Positions 16,419 to 23,746 of a stretch of 23,746 nt of DNA are shown one piece after another (position 1 is the stretch's first letter; every line of letters starts with the position of its first letter). This DNA comes from CAZBUK01 sp964495085 (GTDB lineage Bacteria; Bacteroidota; Ignavibacteria; T3Sed10-11). The translations under genes and the position numbers were made by a program. The DNA lies in assembly GCA_964495085.1 (NCBI GenBank), contig CAZBUK010000060.1, positions 1 through 23,746 on the forward strand, given 5' to 3'. A model generated the notes under the pieces. It saw nothing but the letters and a program-made list of their open reading frames with translations, did not search any database and was not told the DNA's origin.

Positions 16419-17333
16419 TCAGTTGATTATTTTTCCAAACCTGTTCCACCGGATCGACCCCAGCTTCTCGAAGATGTTTACGATGGAAGTATAAGGATCC
16501 CACGAAAGGTAGACTATCATGGGAGTTCCGATCAACAGATCCTGCGGTATCAGGCCGAAGTATCTGCTGTCCAGACTGTTGTTCCTGTTATCTCCGAGTC
16601 CGAACATGTAGTTTCGCCTGACGATAAAGTGATCCGTCGCGACGCCGTCGATGGTAATATTCCCTTCGCGCGTCATGAGCGCCGAGGATCCTTCACGCTC
16701 GATGAAGACGCGCCAGGACTCGAACGAACCGCTATCCAGAAAGAGGGTATCACCTTTTCCGGGTATATAGAGAGGACCGTAATTATCCTCATTCCACGGC
16801 ATCCCCTTCGGAAATATCCGCGGATCGGTTTGACCGGCCGACATCGGCGGCCGCGGATCGGTTCGCATGTATTTCGGCCGCTGAAATTCAATTCCGTTTA
16901 TGTAAAGAACGCGGTTACGGATCTCGAGGGTATCCCCGGAGAGGGCGACGCAACGTTTCAGGTAATAGTGAAATTCGCGCGGCTTGACCTCGTCCCGCAT
17001 GCCCGGAAATTCAAATACGATGACGTCGTTGGGGCGCACCTTTCGGAAACCGGGAACCGAGAAATACGGAATGCGGATATTCGTATAGAAAATATGGCGG
17101 GGGGTCGAGCCGCCGTAGAGGAATTTATTCACGAACAGAAAATCGCCCGCGAGAACCGTGTCCTCCATCGATCCGGTCGGAACGACAAACGATGCGAAGA
17201 CAAAGCTGTTGAGAATAATGAATATACCGAAGATGATTCCCGCTTCCTTCAGAAATCTGAGCAGCGACTGTACGGGATCTTTCTCCCTGGTCTTATCCCG
17301 CATTCGTTCGCGGGTAGGTTTTTGCTTTGACAT
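16419..17333 (-). CDS. lepB: signal peptidase I (upstream paralogue)
   Basis: A second, clearly distinct S26A signal peptidase of 304 residues. A strongly basic cytoplasmic N-terminus (residues 1-30) precedes one membrane anchor (about 31-49). The catalytic box is VPTGSMEDTVLAGDF with Ser55, and the Lys box is YYLKRCVALSGDT with Lys126. The C-terminal LGDNRNNSLDSRYFGLIP box is present, so both copies should be active. The two proteins share all boxes and a similar insert but differ widely elsewhere, for example PPMSAGQTDPRIFPKG against TKPPGRNDLRIFPSG. That suggests an old duplication kept for different substrates. It starts 27 bp after lepA (EF-4); lepA-lepB adjacency is a widespread bacterial arrangement. 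Confidence 0.94.
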   Translation of the reverse strand: MSKQKPTRERMRDKTREKDPVQSLLRFLKEAGIIFGIFIILNSFVFASFVVPTGSMEDTVLAGDFLFVNKFLYGGSTPRHIFYTNIRIPYFSVPGFRKVRPNDVIVFEFPGMRDEVKPREFHYYLKRCVALSGDTLEIRNRVLYINGIEFQRPKYMRTDPRPPMSAGQTDPRIFPKGMPWNEDNYGPLYIPGKGDTLFLDSGSFESWRVFIEREGSSALMTREGNITIDGVATDHFIVRRNYMFGLGDNRNNSLDSRYFGLIPQDLLIGTPMIVYLSWDPYTSIVNIFEKLGSIRWNRFGKIIN

Positions 17334-17360
17334 TGTCTTTTTTGACGACTCCCGGTGTAG

Positions 17361-19154
17361 TTATTGTTCCATTGAGAGGACGGCCAGAAAGGCCTCCTGC
17401 GGGACCTCTATCCGGCCGACCTGTTTCATCCGTTTCTTTCCCTCTTTCTGCTTCTCGAGCAACTTCCGTTTCCGCGTAATATCGCCGCCGTAACATTTTG
17501 CCGTCACGTTTTTACGAAGCGCCTTGACGGCCTCACGGGAGATGATCTTGCTGCCAATCGCTGCCTGGATCACGACCTCGAACTGCTGTTTCGGTATCAA
17601 CTCCTTGAGTTTGCTGCACAATTTCCTCCCCCACGGATACGCCTTGTCGCGATGAACGATCGTGGAGAGCGCATCGACAGGGTCGCCGTTCAGGAGTATA
17701 TCGAGCTTCGTCAGATCCGATTGCCGGTAATCGAGATAATCGTAATCGAACGATGCGTAACCGCGAGAAACTGATTTCAGCTTGTCGTAAAAATCGAAAA
17801 TGATCTCGGCGAGCGGAAGATCGTAATGAAGGTTGGCCCGTGCCGGATCGAGATAGGTCGTGTTCTTATATACACCGCGGCGTTCCATGCAGAGCTGCAT
17901 GAGGTTGCCGATATATTCCGTGGGAGTAATAATCTCCGCACGAATAAAGGGTTCTTCTACATGCTGGACATCCCCGGGCGGCGGCATTTGCGCGGGGTTA
18001 TCGACGAGCACGCTGTCTCCGTCTTTAAGTACAACCCTGTACTCTACGTTCGGAACCGTCGTTATAATGGTTTGTCCGTACTCACGTTCAAGGCGTTCCT
18101 GGATAATCTCCATATGGAGGAGTCCCAGGAAACCGCACCTGAATCCGAATCCGAGAGCGGTCGACGTCTCCGGTTCAAACAGGAGGGAAGCATCGTTCAT
18201 CTGGAGTTTCTGTAGCGAATCCCTGAGTCCTTCGAAGTCCTCCATATTCGCCGGATATACTCCGCTGAAAACCATAGGCTTCACGACTTTATATCCGGGG
18301 AGCGGCTGGGACACCGGATGGCTCAGAACAGTAACCGTATCACCGACTTTCGTCTCGCGGACATCCTTGATACCTGGTATCAAATACCCTACTTCGCCGG
18401 CTTTCAGAATTCCCGTGGGCTTTTTCGTCCGCTGGAGCAGTCCGATCTCCTCCGCGGTGAATTTTTTCTGATTATGGAACAGGAACATATCATCATTAGT
18501 CCTGAAGACTCCGTCGAAGACTCGAATATAGACGATGGCGCCGCGGTATGAATCGAATATCGAATCGAAGATCAGCGCGCGTGCCGGCGCAAGCTCATCC
18601 CCTTTCGGAGGAGGTACACGGCGGATGATCGTTTCAAGAAGGTCCTCGATTCCGAGATTTGATTTCGCGCTGACGAGCAGGATCTCATCATCCCTACAGC
18701 CCATCAACTCGGTGAGTTGATGCTTGCACGCTTCTATCTCGGCGTTCGGCAGGTCTACCTTATTGATAACGGGAATGATCTCGAGGTTTGCCTCGAGGGC
18801 GAGATAGAAATTGCTGATCGTCTGCGCCTCAACCCCCTGAGAGGCATCGACAACGAGGATTGCTCCTTCGCAGGCATTCAATGACCGTGAAACTTCATAG
18901 GTAAAATCGACGTGTCCGGGAGTATCGATAAGATTGAGGGTGTACTTTTCTCCGTCCCGGGCAGTATAGGACATCTTAATGGCATGCATTTTGATGGTGA
19001 TCCCCCGCTCCCTCTCCAACGGATTATCGTCAAGGATTTGATCCATCATCTCCCGCTCGGTTATGGTACCCGTGCGCTCGAGCAGCCGGTCAGCCAGGGT
19101 GGATTTCCCGTGATCGATATGGGCAATAATGCAAAAATTCCGTATGTTCTTCAT
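17361..19154 (-). CDS. lepA: elongation factor 4 (LepA), ribosomal back-translocase GTPase
   Basis: A 597-residue translational GTPase that acts on the ribosome during stress and initiation. G motifs are AHIDHGKST (11-19), DTPGH (77-81) and NKVD (131-134), with ERERGITIK as switch I. Domain II and the EF-G-like domains follow, and the LepA-specific C-terminal domain ends GGDITRKRKLLEKQKEGKKR. It is complete and of typical length. It is the first gene of the eight-gene minus-strand run. A sigma70-like promoter (19227-19255) lies about 75-100 nt upstream, and a strong terminator-like hairpin (19174-19206) sits between that promoter and the start, with its U run ending about 19 nt before the ATG. 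GGCGGA immediately precedes the start. Confidence 0.97.
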   Translation of the reverse strand: MKNIRNFCIIAHIDHGKSTLADRLLERTGTITEREMMDQILDDNPLERERGITIKMHAIKMSYTARDGEKYTLNLIDTPGHVDFTYEVSRSLNACEGAILVVDASQGVEAQTISNFYLALEANLEIIPVINKVDLPNAEIEACKHQLTELMGCRDDEILLVSAKSNLGIEDLLETIIRRVPPPKGDELAPARALIFDSIFDSYRGAIVYIRVFDGVFRTNDDMFLFHNQKKFTAEEIGLLQRTKKPTGILKAGEVGYLIPGIKDVRETKVGDTVTVLSHPVSQPLPGYKVVKPMVFSGVYPANMEDFEGLRDSLQKLQMNDASLLFEPETSTALGFGFRCGFLGLLHMEIIQERLEREYGQTIITTVPNVEYRVVLKDGDSVLVDNPAQMPPPGDVQHVEEPFIRAEIITPTEYIGNLMQLCMERRGVYKNTTYLDPARANLHYDLPLAEIIFDFYDKLKSVSRGYASFDYDYLDYRQSDLTKLDILLNGDPVDALSTIVHRDKAYPWGRKLCSKLKELIPKQQFEVVIQAAIGSKIISREAVKALRKNVTAKCYGGDITRKRKLLEKQKEGKKRMKQVGRIEVPQEAFLAVLSMEQ

Positions 19155-19173
19155 TCCGCCGATTCAGACTACT

Positions 19174-19210
19174 AAAAAAGAAGCCTGCCTCACCAGGGAC
19201 AGGCTTTTTC
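19174..19210 (-). terminator. strong intrinsic-terminator-like hairpin, 19 nt before lepA
   Basis: AAGCCTG (19200-19206 on the minus strand) pairs with CAGGCTT (19181-19187). The 12-nt loop has CC/GG that may add pairs, and a CTTTTTT run (19174-19180) follows. On the plus strand the same element ends in CAGGCTTTTT, so it could work in both directions. It is well placed to terminate the typA/small-gene transcript, but it also lies between the best lepA promoter and lepA. Confidence 0.75.
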
Positions 19211-19226
19211 GCCACAACAAACATAA

Positions 19227-19255
19227 AATATACCATTTCCCCCGCTGATTTTCAA
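19227..19255 (-). promoter_or_regulatory. sigma70-type promoter for the lepA operon
   Basis: On the minus strand TTGAAA (19250-19255; 5 of 6 with the -35 consensus) is separated by exactly 17 bp from TATATT (19227-19232; 5 of 6 with the -10). The extended TATATTTT also resembles the Bacteroidota -7 pattern TAnnTTTG. The predicted start is around 19218-19222, so the terminator-like hairpin would begin about 15 nt into the transcript and the lepA leader would be about 65 nt. Confidence 0.6.
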
Positions 19256-19294
19256 GATAACGGATTTTGGACGGCTTCCGGAAAGCCCGTTACC

Positions 19295-19366
19295 CGTGTT
19301 CCCGGGATTCTCAAATCTCCCGTTCCACATAATCCATATCAAGCCTTTTTCGTGGTCCCGGGATTC
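19295..19366. repeat. two direct copies of a 16-bp sequence in the typA-lepA spacer
   Basis: CGTGTTCCCGGGATTC (19295-19310) and CGTGGTCCCGGGATTC (19351-19366) match at 15 of 16 positions and lie 56 bp apart. Each contains the palindrome TCCCGGGA. They are downstream of the small gene and 40-110 bp upstream of the lepA promoter. Function unknown: a regulator site or remains of a duplication are both possible. Confidence 0.5.
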
Positions 19367-19375
19367 AGCCGGCGA

Positions 19376-19732
19376 TCAGGCAGATTCGCCGTTCCCACCC
19401 GTTATATCCCGATGGGACTCGTAAATCCGCCATGATCTCACCTTATGTAATTGTCTCTCGATAATCATCTCGCTCAATTTATGCGCCACCTCCTCGCGGC
19501 CGGTCTCAGCAAATAGTTCGGCGACTTTTTCTTCGGGAAGATCGATACGGTAAAGTAAGGCGCGGAGTGAATCAAAATCGGTGATCAACATAGATTGGAT
19601 ACGGACGGTGAGCAGATCCCGAAGCCGATCAAGTTGCTCTGAGGCAGGAAATGATAATAATCGATCAGTGTCTAATTCGAACCGGTTTGCGATCGATCGG
19701 ATCGTCTCCGGGACAGGATCGGTTACCTTCAC
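19376..19732 (-). CDS. small conserved helical protein coupled to typA, function unknown
   Basis: A 118-residue soluble protein, almost entirely alpha-helical by composition, with no signal peptide or membrane segment. The core is LRDLLTVRIQSMLITDFDSLRALLYRIDLPEEKVAEL (roughly 37-73), then a C-terminal helix HKLSEMIIERQLHKVRSWRIY. The pattern 'DFDxLxxLLYRID...IIERQLxK' is familiar to me from uncharacterised Bacteroidota proteins; I know no assigned function. The start is a GTG at 19732, decided by a perfect GGAGG 8 nt upstream that lies within the last codons of typA. The two genes are only 3 bp apart, so translation is likely coupled. A role around TypA or the ribosome is a guess from position. 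Confidence 0.8.
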   Translation of the reverse strand: MKVTDPVPETIRSIANRFELDTDRLLSFPASEQLDRLRDLLTVRIQSMLITDFDSLRALLYRIDLPEEKVAELFAETGREEVAHKLSEMIIERQLHKVRSWRIYESHRDITGGNGESA

Positions 19733-19735
19733 CTT

Positions 19736-21586
19736 TCATGCCTCCGATTCAGCGGCGGGGGATTTCTGACCACGGCCGGTTAACCTGAACGATGAGGAAA
19801 GGATCGTTTTACGAAGACGAATGGATTTCGGAGTTACCTCGACCAGTTCGTCCTCTTTGATAAACTCGATTGCGCGTTCCAGGGTCATGGGAATTACCGG
19901 CGTAAGGACGATGCCTTCGTCCTTTCCGGATGCGCGCATATTGGTCAATTTTTTCGTCTTGCAGGAATTCACATTCAGATCGTTGTCGCGGTTATGCTCG
20001 CCGACAATCATCCCTTCATATACAGGATCACCCGGATTTACGAATAGGTTCCCCCGGGGTTCGAGATTATATATCGCATAAGCAACGGCTTCTCCCAATC
20101 GATCCGAGACGAGCGAACCGGTTTGACGTCCGGGGAAATCTCCCCGGTACGGTTCGTAACCCTTTAAATAGGAATTCAGTATGCCGGTCCCTTTTGTATC
20201 GGTCAGGAATTCACTCCGGTAGCCGATAAGTCCGCGCGACGGTATGGTAAATTCAAGCCGCACTCTTCCCGTACCGTGATTGACGAGGTTGATCATTCTC
20301 CCTTTCCGCCGCGAGAGCTTCTCAGTGACGATGCCTACGAATTGATCTCCGCAATCGACGAACAGATGTTCGATCGGCTCAAGCACATTACCGTCTTTCT
20401 TCTTATAGATTACCGTCGGCCGGCCTACGGTCAGTTCGAATCCCTCGCGTCTCATCGTCTCGATCAGGATCGCCATCTGAAACTCGCCCCGCCCTTTGAC
20501 AATAAAGCTGTCTCCGTCGGCCGTTTCCTCGATTTTTATTGCGACGTTTCGAAGTGTCTCCCGGTACAGACGGTCTTTGATCTTGTTCGACTGAACGATC
20601 TTGCCTTCTCTTCCGGAATAAGGTGAGGTGTTGATCGCGAACAGCATGGAGATCGTCGGCTCGTCGACGGCAATGCGTCTGAGCATTTTGGGCGCTTCGC
20701 GTGTGCAGATCGTATCGCCTATCTTGACGTCATCTATTCCGGCGAGGATGATTATATCGCCCGGTTGCGCGTGATCGACTTCACTGATCTTCAGACCTTC
20801 GTAGACCTGAAGCTTGGTTACCTTCAGCGGTTTTATCCGCTCATCCTCCTCGATGCAGACGAGGTCGTCGTTTTGTCTGACGGATCCGTTGAATATCTTG
20901 CCGATCGCAAGTCTGCCGAGGTATTCCGAGTAATCCAGATCCGCCACCAGGAGTTGGAAGGGTTCGCCGGGATCGAACGTTGGACCGGGGATCTCCTGCA
21001 GGATGGTTTCAAACAGCGGTTTGAGATCGCGGCCTGGATCGGTCAGCGAATGTCCGGCGATTCCTTCCCGTGCGACGGCGTACAGCACCGGAAACTCTAT
21101 CTGTTCTTCCCCAGCATCTAGGTCGATGAACAGGTCGTATATCTCATTCAGAACCTCATGAGGACGTGCATCTTTCCGATCGATCTTGTTCATTACGACG
21201 ATTATGCGCTTACCCCCTTCCAGCGCTTTTTTCAGCACAAAGCGCGTCTGCGGGAGCGGTCCTTCGGACGCGTCTACGAGCAGAATCGCCCCGTCCACCA
21301 TCATCAGCGCCCGCTCTACTTCACCTCCGAAATCGACATGCCCGGGGGTATCGAGTATGTTTATTTTAACTCCGTTCCAGAGCACGGAACAGTTTTTCGC
21401 CGCTATGGTGATCCCCCGCTCACGTTCGAGATCGAGGTTATCCATGACACGTTCTTCGATATTCTGATTTTCCCGAAACATACCGCTCTGTCGAAAAAGG
21501 TGGTCGACCAACGTAGTTTTCCCATGATCGACATGGGCGATGATCGCGATGTTTCTGAGGTTCGTATTCTGTTGAAGTGTTCTCAT
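19736..21586 (-). CDS. typA: TypA/BipA ribosome-associated GTPase
   Basis: A 616-residue translational GTPase that helps 50S assembly and growth under stress such as cold. G motifs: AHVDHGKTT (17-25), switch I ERERGIT (54-60), DTPGH (79-83) and NKID near 133. The RPTVIYKK and GRMINLVNHGTGRVRLEF stretches and the C-terminal part with NVNSCKTKKLTNMRASGKDE are diagnostic of BipA rather than EF-G or LepA. The last 25 residues (SSFRLTGRGQKSPAAESEA) form a short low-complexity tail. The ATG at 21586 has no close Shine-Dalgarno. It lies 32 bp after the acetyltransferase gene and 3 bp before the small helical protein. Confidence 0.96.
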   Translation of the reverse strand: MRTLQQNTNLRNIAIIAHVDHGKTTLVDHLFRQSGMFRENQNIEERVMDNLDLERERGITIAAKNCSVLWNGVKINILDTPGHVDFGGEVERALMMVDGAILLVDASEGPLPQTRFVLKKALEGGKRIIVVMNKIDRKDARPHEVLNEIYDLFIDLDAGEEQIEFPVLYAVAREGIAGHSLTDPGRDLKPLFETILQEIPGPTFDPGEPFQLLVADLDYSEYLGRLAIGKIFNGSVRQNDDLVCIEEDERIKPLKVTKLQVYEGLKISEVDHAQPGDIIILAGIDDVKIGDTICTREAPKMLRRIAVDEPTISMLFAINTSPYSGREGKIVQSNKIKDRLYRETLRNVAIKIEETADGDSFIVKGRGEFQMAILIETMRREGFELTVGRPTVIYKKKDGNVLEPIEHLFVDCGDQFVGIVTEKLSRRKGRMINLVNHGTGRVRLEFTIPSRGLIGYRSEFLTDTKGTGILNSYLKGYEPYRGDFPGRQTGSLVSDRLGEAVAYAIYNLEPRGNLFVNPGDPVYEGMIVGEHNRDNDLNVNSCKTKKLTNMRASGKDEGIVLTPVIPMTLERAIEFIKEDELVEVTPKSIRLRKTILSSSFRLTGRGQKSPAAESEA

Positions 21587-21618
21587 CTGTTCATTCGTCC
21601 GCCTGATTTCTCGGAAAG

Positions 21619-22194
21619 TTATTGGTGCAGCTGCGCTCTGGTCGTTTCAGAACCGAGATCTGCCGGAATGAGAGAAAAGACAGCCGCGTCGTAGGACTTC
21701 CCCCGGAGTTCCAGCCTGTTGCGCGCAACGCATTCGAACTTCGCACCGGCCTTTTCCGCAACCCGGCGACTGGCGATATTATCCGTCATGATCACAATCT
21801 CAAGTCGTGAGAGACCGCCTTCGTGAAAACCGAACCTCGCGACCAATCTGACGGCAGCGGTTGCGACACCTTTGTTCGTAAACGAGGAGGCGACCCAGTA
21901 ACCGATGTTCCCGATGCGATGAATCCGGTTTATCTGGTTGATATCGACGCTGCCTATAATCCCTTGGGTCTGCGGGTCGATGATGAGAAAGGGGTATGAC
22001 GCTTCGCTACTCCACGCATCCCGGCAGCTCCCGTACCATGTCTCCGCTTCCTGGATCGAATATCCGCTATGGCACCAAGGCATCCACCGTCCTACTTGGT
22101 CAGCCGATTCCCGGGCTGCCTTAGAAAAGCCTGGTATGTCTCCGGGTTCGAAAGGCCGGATTGTAATGAAACCGTCGTTCAAAAAGGTTTGCAT
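21619..22194 (-). CDS. GNAT-family N-acetyltransferase (RimJ/RimL-like)
   Basis: An acetyl-CoA-dependent acetyltransferase of about 191 residues. It begins with the typical beta1 strand FITIRPFEPGDIPGF, followed by a long helical part and the strand IIGSVDINQINRIHRIGNIGYWV. The pyrophosphate-binding segment is FTNKGVATAAVRLVARFGF (a Q/RxxGxG/A-like loop, here NKGVAT), then LEIVIMTDNIASRRVAEKAGAKFE, the hallmark of RimJ/RimL-type enzymes acting on protein N-termini or small amines. The true substrate is unknown. I take the ATG at 22194; an in-frame TTG at 22230 would add 12 residues but has no Shine-Dalgarno. It sits between the hydrolase gene and typA on the same strand. Confidence 0.85.
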   Translation of the reverse strand: MQTFLNDGFITIRPFEPGDIPGFSKAARESADQVGRWMPWCHSGYSIQEAETWYGSCRDAWSSEASYPFLIIDPQTQGIIGSVDINQINRIHRIGNIGYWVASSFTNKGVATAAVRLVARFGFHEGGLSRLEIVIMTDNIASRRVAEKAGAKFECVARNRLELRGKSYDAAVFSLIPADLGSETTRAQLHQ

Positions 22195-22287
22195 GGAATT
22201 TGCGGCAGCTCGAAAATTTATCTGCGACAAGATGTGAAGATAATAGTTCAGAAACGTCCGACGGAGGTCAACAGCGAATGTGCGCCC

Positions 22288-23010
22288 CTATCTATTTACG
22301 GTATGTTCAAGCAGCCAGCGATAGATATCCTTGTTCCGGTAGGTTTCAGTCCAGGAGTCATGCCCGGTGTCTTCATAGATCGTCAATCGGGCGGTGCCGC
22401 CGGCTTCGCTCAGCGACGCAGCCATCTGTTCCGAGCCGAGAATCGGAACGACGGTATCCAGTCTGCCGTGGAAAGCCCAAACCGGGACATCTTTCGCGCG
22501 ATGGATCAACAACCTGTTGCCCCAACCGCAAACCGGGATCGCCGCAGCGAACCGTTCAGGGTAGCGCGAGATCAATTCCCATGTTCCGTTTCCTCCCATG
22601 CTCAGACCGGTAACGTACACCCTTTCCTCGTCCACGGCGTACCTGACGATAATCTCGTCGATAAGTGCGATCAGCCCGTCGCTGTCCCACCACCCGTTCG
22701 ATTCAACCTGAGGGGAGAGAACGATAAATCCGAACTCTGATTCATTCAGAAGATTCTTCACCGGACCATGGATTTTCACATTTTCGATATCGTCCCCGCG
22801 TTCGCCTGCACCGTGTAGAAAGAGCAGGAGCGGATAAGTACGGCCCGGCTCGTACCGGTCCGGCACACTGACAAGGTACCGGTAACCGACGACTTTCTGG
22901 ATCGACGTTGAGAAGGATCCCCGGTATTCGCGGCCGCCGGATCCGCGCCCGCCGGCAAAGGCGATTATTGCGAAGCAAAGCAGAGCTACCGAGAGCGTAC
23001 CGAGCAGCAT
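22288..23010 (-). CDS. secreted alpha/beta-hydrolase (esterase/PHB-depolymerase-like)
   Basis: A 240-residue predicted exported hydrolase. The N-terminal hydrophobic segment (about 2-20, LLGTLSVALLCFAIIAFAGG) is a signal peptide or anchor, unusual in having no basic residue before it. The catalytic domain shows the oxyanion stretch LHGAGERGDD (65-74), the nucleophile elbow GLSMGG with Ser137, Asp185 in GRLDTVVP and His217 in TGHDSW, so the triad is complete. The arrangement matches the LpqC/feruloyl-esterase/PHB-depolymerase-like branch, which cuts ester or peptide bonds in secreted substrates. The substrate is not predictable. It is the first gene of the minus-strand block with the acetyltransferase and typA, divergent from pheA, across a 90-bp AT-rich gap. 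Confidence 0.88.
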   Translation of the reverse strand: MLLGTLSVALLCFAIIAFAGGRGSGGREYRGSFSTSIQKVVGYRYLVSVPDRYEPGRTYPLLLFLHGAGERGDDIENVKIHGPVKNLLNESEFGFIVLSPQVESNGWWDSDGLIALIDEIIVRYAVDEERVYVTGLSMGGNGTWELISRYPERFAAAIPVCGWGNRLLIHRAKDVPVWAFHGRLDTVVPILGSEQMAASLSEAGGTARLTIYEDTGHDSWTETYRNKDIYRWLLEHTVNR

Positions 23011-23100
23011 ACAACGTTTATCGAAATTTTATTTTTACGGATGCAATGGTTATATTGTGCGATACACAGTTTAATTAAATATTTCCGAATAAACAATATA

Positions 23101-23746
23101 ATGCCGCATACTATCGTCTACCAGGGAGTACCCGGAGCATTCAGTCACCTCGCTGCTGCCGGATATTTCGGGACGAATCACACCTTTATCGGTGTCCAGT
23201 CTTTTCATGATCTTTTCTTTCGCATCAACCGGAACGAGGCGGACTACGGGATTGTCCCGATCGAGAACAGCCTTGCGGGTTCCGTGGTCGAGAATTACGA
23301 TCTCCTTTACCGGAATGAGGTAGCGGCTATCGGCGAGTACTATCAGAAGGTGGAACATCAGTTGTTGGGTATAGCGGAAGACGATTCGGAAGACCCGGTC
23401 CCCTTTCTCCGGGAAGTTCTTTCACATTCCAAGGCGCTCGAACAATGCGTCCGTTTTTTTACGGATAATCCCGGAATCAAGAAAGTCGCATTTACCGACA
23501 CAGCGGAAGCAGCCCAATTTGTCGCACAACAACAGAATAAGACGCTCGCTGCCATTGCAAGCGCGAAGGCAGCGGATCTGTACGGCTTACGAATTCTGCG
23601 GAGAAATATACAGGATAATCCTCATAACTGGACCCGCTTTCTAATCGTTACACATACTCCTCATGACCAGGACATTCTGGAGCACCACAGCATGTATAAA
23701 TGCTCCATAATGTTCACGCTCCCCCATACACCAGGAAGTCTCTACC
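23101..23746 (+). CDS. pheA: prephenate dehydratase, cut off by the window edge
   Basis: The first 215 codons of a prephenate dehydratase, the enzyme making phenylpyruvate in phenylalanine synthesis; no stop before the window ends. It opens VYQGVPGAFSHLAA, the family start, then VPIENSLAGSV (52-62) and the catalytic Thr-Arg-Phe at 178-180 (DNPHNWTRF). After residue 195 an ACT domain begins (KCSIMFTLPHTPGSLY); the usual regulatory GAL motif reads GSL here. There is no chorismate mutase domain at the N-terminus, so it is the monofunctional type; a C-terminal fusion cannot be excluded. The ATG follows AT-rich sequence with no Shine-Dalgarno. The 90-bp gap to the divergent hydrolase gene shows no convincing promoter that I can defend. 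Confidence 0.95.
   Translation, partial: MPHTIVYQGVPGAFSHLAAAGYFGTNHTFIGVQSFHDLFFRINRNEADYGIVPIENSLAGSVVENYDLLYRNEVAAIGEYYQKVEHQLLGIAEDDSEDPVPFLREVLSHSKALEQCVRFFTDNPGIKKVAFTDTAEAAQFVAQQQNKTLAAIASAKAADLYGLRILRRNIQDNPHNWTRFLIVTHTPHDQDILEHHSMYKCSIMFTLPHTPGSLY

Noticed and set aside
16116..17330. A 404-codon plus-strand open frame opposite the two signal peptidases.
   Set aside because: It is a codon-usage shadow: no motif, while both minus-strand signal peptidases have complete catalytic boxes.
22075..22089. A 15-base stretch, CGGTGGATGCCTTGG on the minus strand, identical to the conserved start of bacterial 23S rRNA.
   Set aside because: It lies in frame inside the acetyltransferase and encodes RWMPW in a normal GNAT context; the flanking bases do not continue as 23S rRNA. 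I take it as coincidence.
23011..23100. TATATT-like hexamers in the hydrolase-pheA spacer as promoters.
   Set aside because: None has a convincing -35 partner at 16-18 bp on either strand, and the spacer is simply AT-rich.

Overview
The window reads as a chromosomal segment of a free-living bacterium of the FCB superphylum (Bacteroidota/Chlorobi/Ignavibacteria/Balneolota-like). The pointers are a DUF2723 membrane protein, a secreted S9 prolyl-oligopeptidase with PD40 propeller repeats, a HemW of the 'HKCIYCDFYSI' type, and many starts with weak or no Shine-Dalgarno. The phylum is an inference; there is no rRNA, tRNA, insertion sequence, phage gene or CRISPR array. Coding density is very high and most genes are on the minus strand.

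Region 1 (1-4333): an AT-rich stretch with no supported gene, then a translation-coupled minus-strand pair (class D beta-lactamase lipoprotein, then a MmcQ/YjbR protein). These diverge from a plus-strand secreted S9 peptidase, whose end meets the end of phoU in a shared hairpin.

Region 2 (4343-8823): a complete minus-strand pstS-pstC-pstA-pstB-phoU phosphate-uptake operon. Upstream of pstS lie four TTAACA-like hexamers at an exact 11-bp period, a convincing Pho box, followed by a -10-like hexamer. The long leader also holds a hairpin plus a run of eight U.

Region 3 (8923-19154): eight minus-strand genes, head to tail: lepA (EF-4), two different signal peptidases I, hemW, a DUF2723 (GT117-type) membrane protein, two class I methyltransferases and a GT4 glycosyltransferase. 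The largest gap is 43 bp and three junctions overlap or nearly touch, so this may be one transcription unit joining protein export to assembly of an extracytoplasmic glycan. A good sigma70-type promoter before lepA is followed almost at once by a strong terminator-like hairpin.

Region 4 (19376-23010): minus strand again: a secreted alpha/beta hydrolase, a GNAT acetyltransferase, typA/bipA, and a small conserved helical protein whose ribosome-binding site lies in the end of typA. Region 5 (23101-end): a plus-strand prephenate dehydratase (pheA) cut off by the window edge.

Most of the window is housekeeping. I found no clear new multi-gene defence, secretion or biosynthetic system. The most useful leads are cis-regulatory (Pho box; leader hairpins of lepA and pstS), the uncharacterised protein coupled to typA, and the glycan-assembly genes attached to the lepA-lepB-lepB-hemW cluster.
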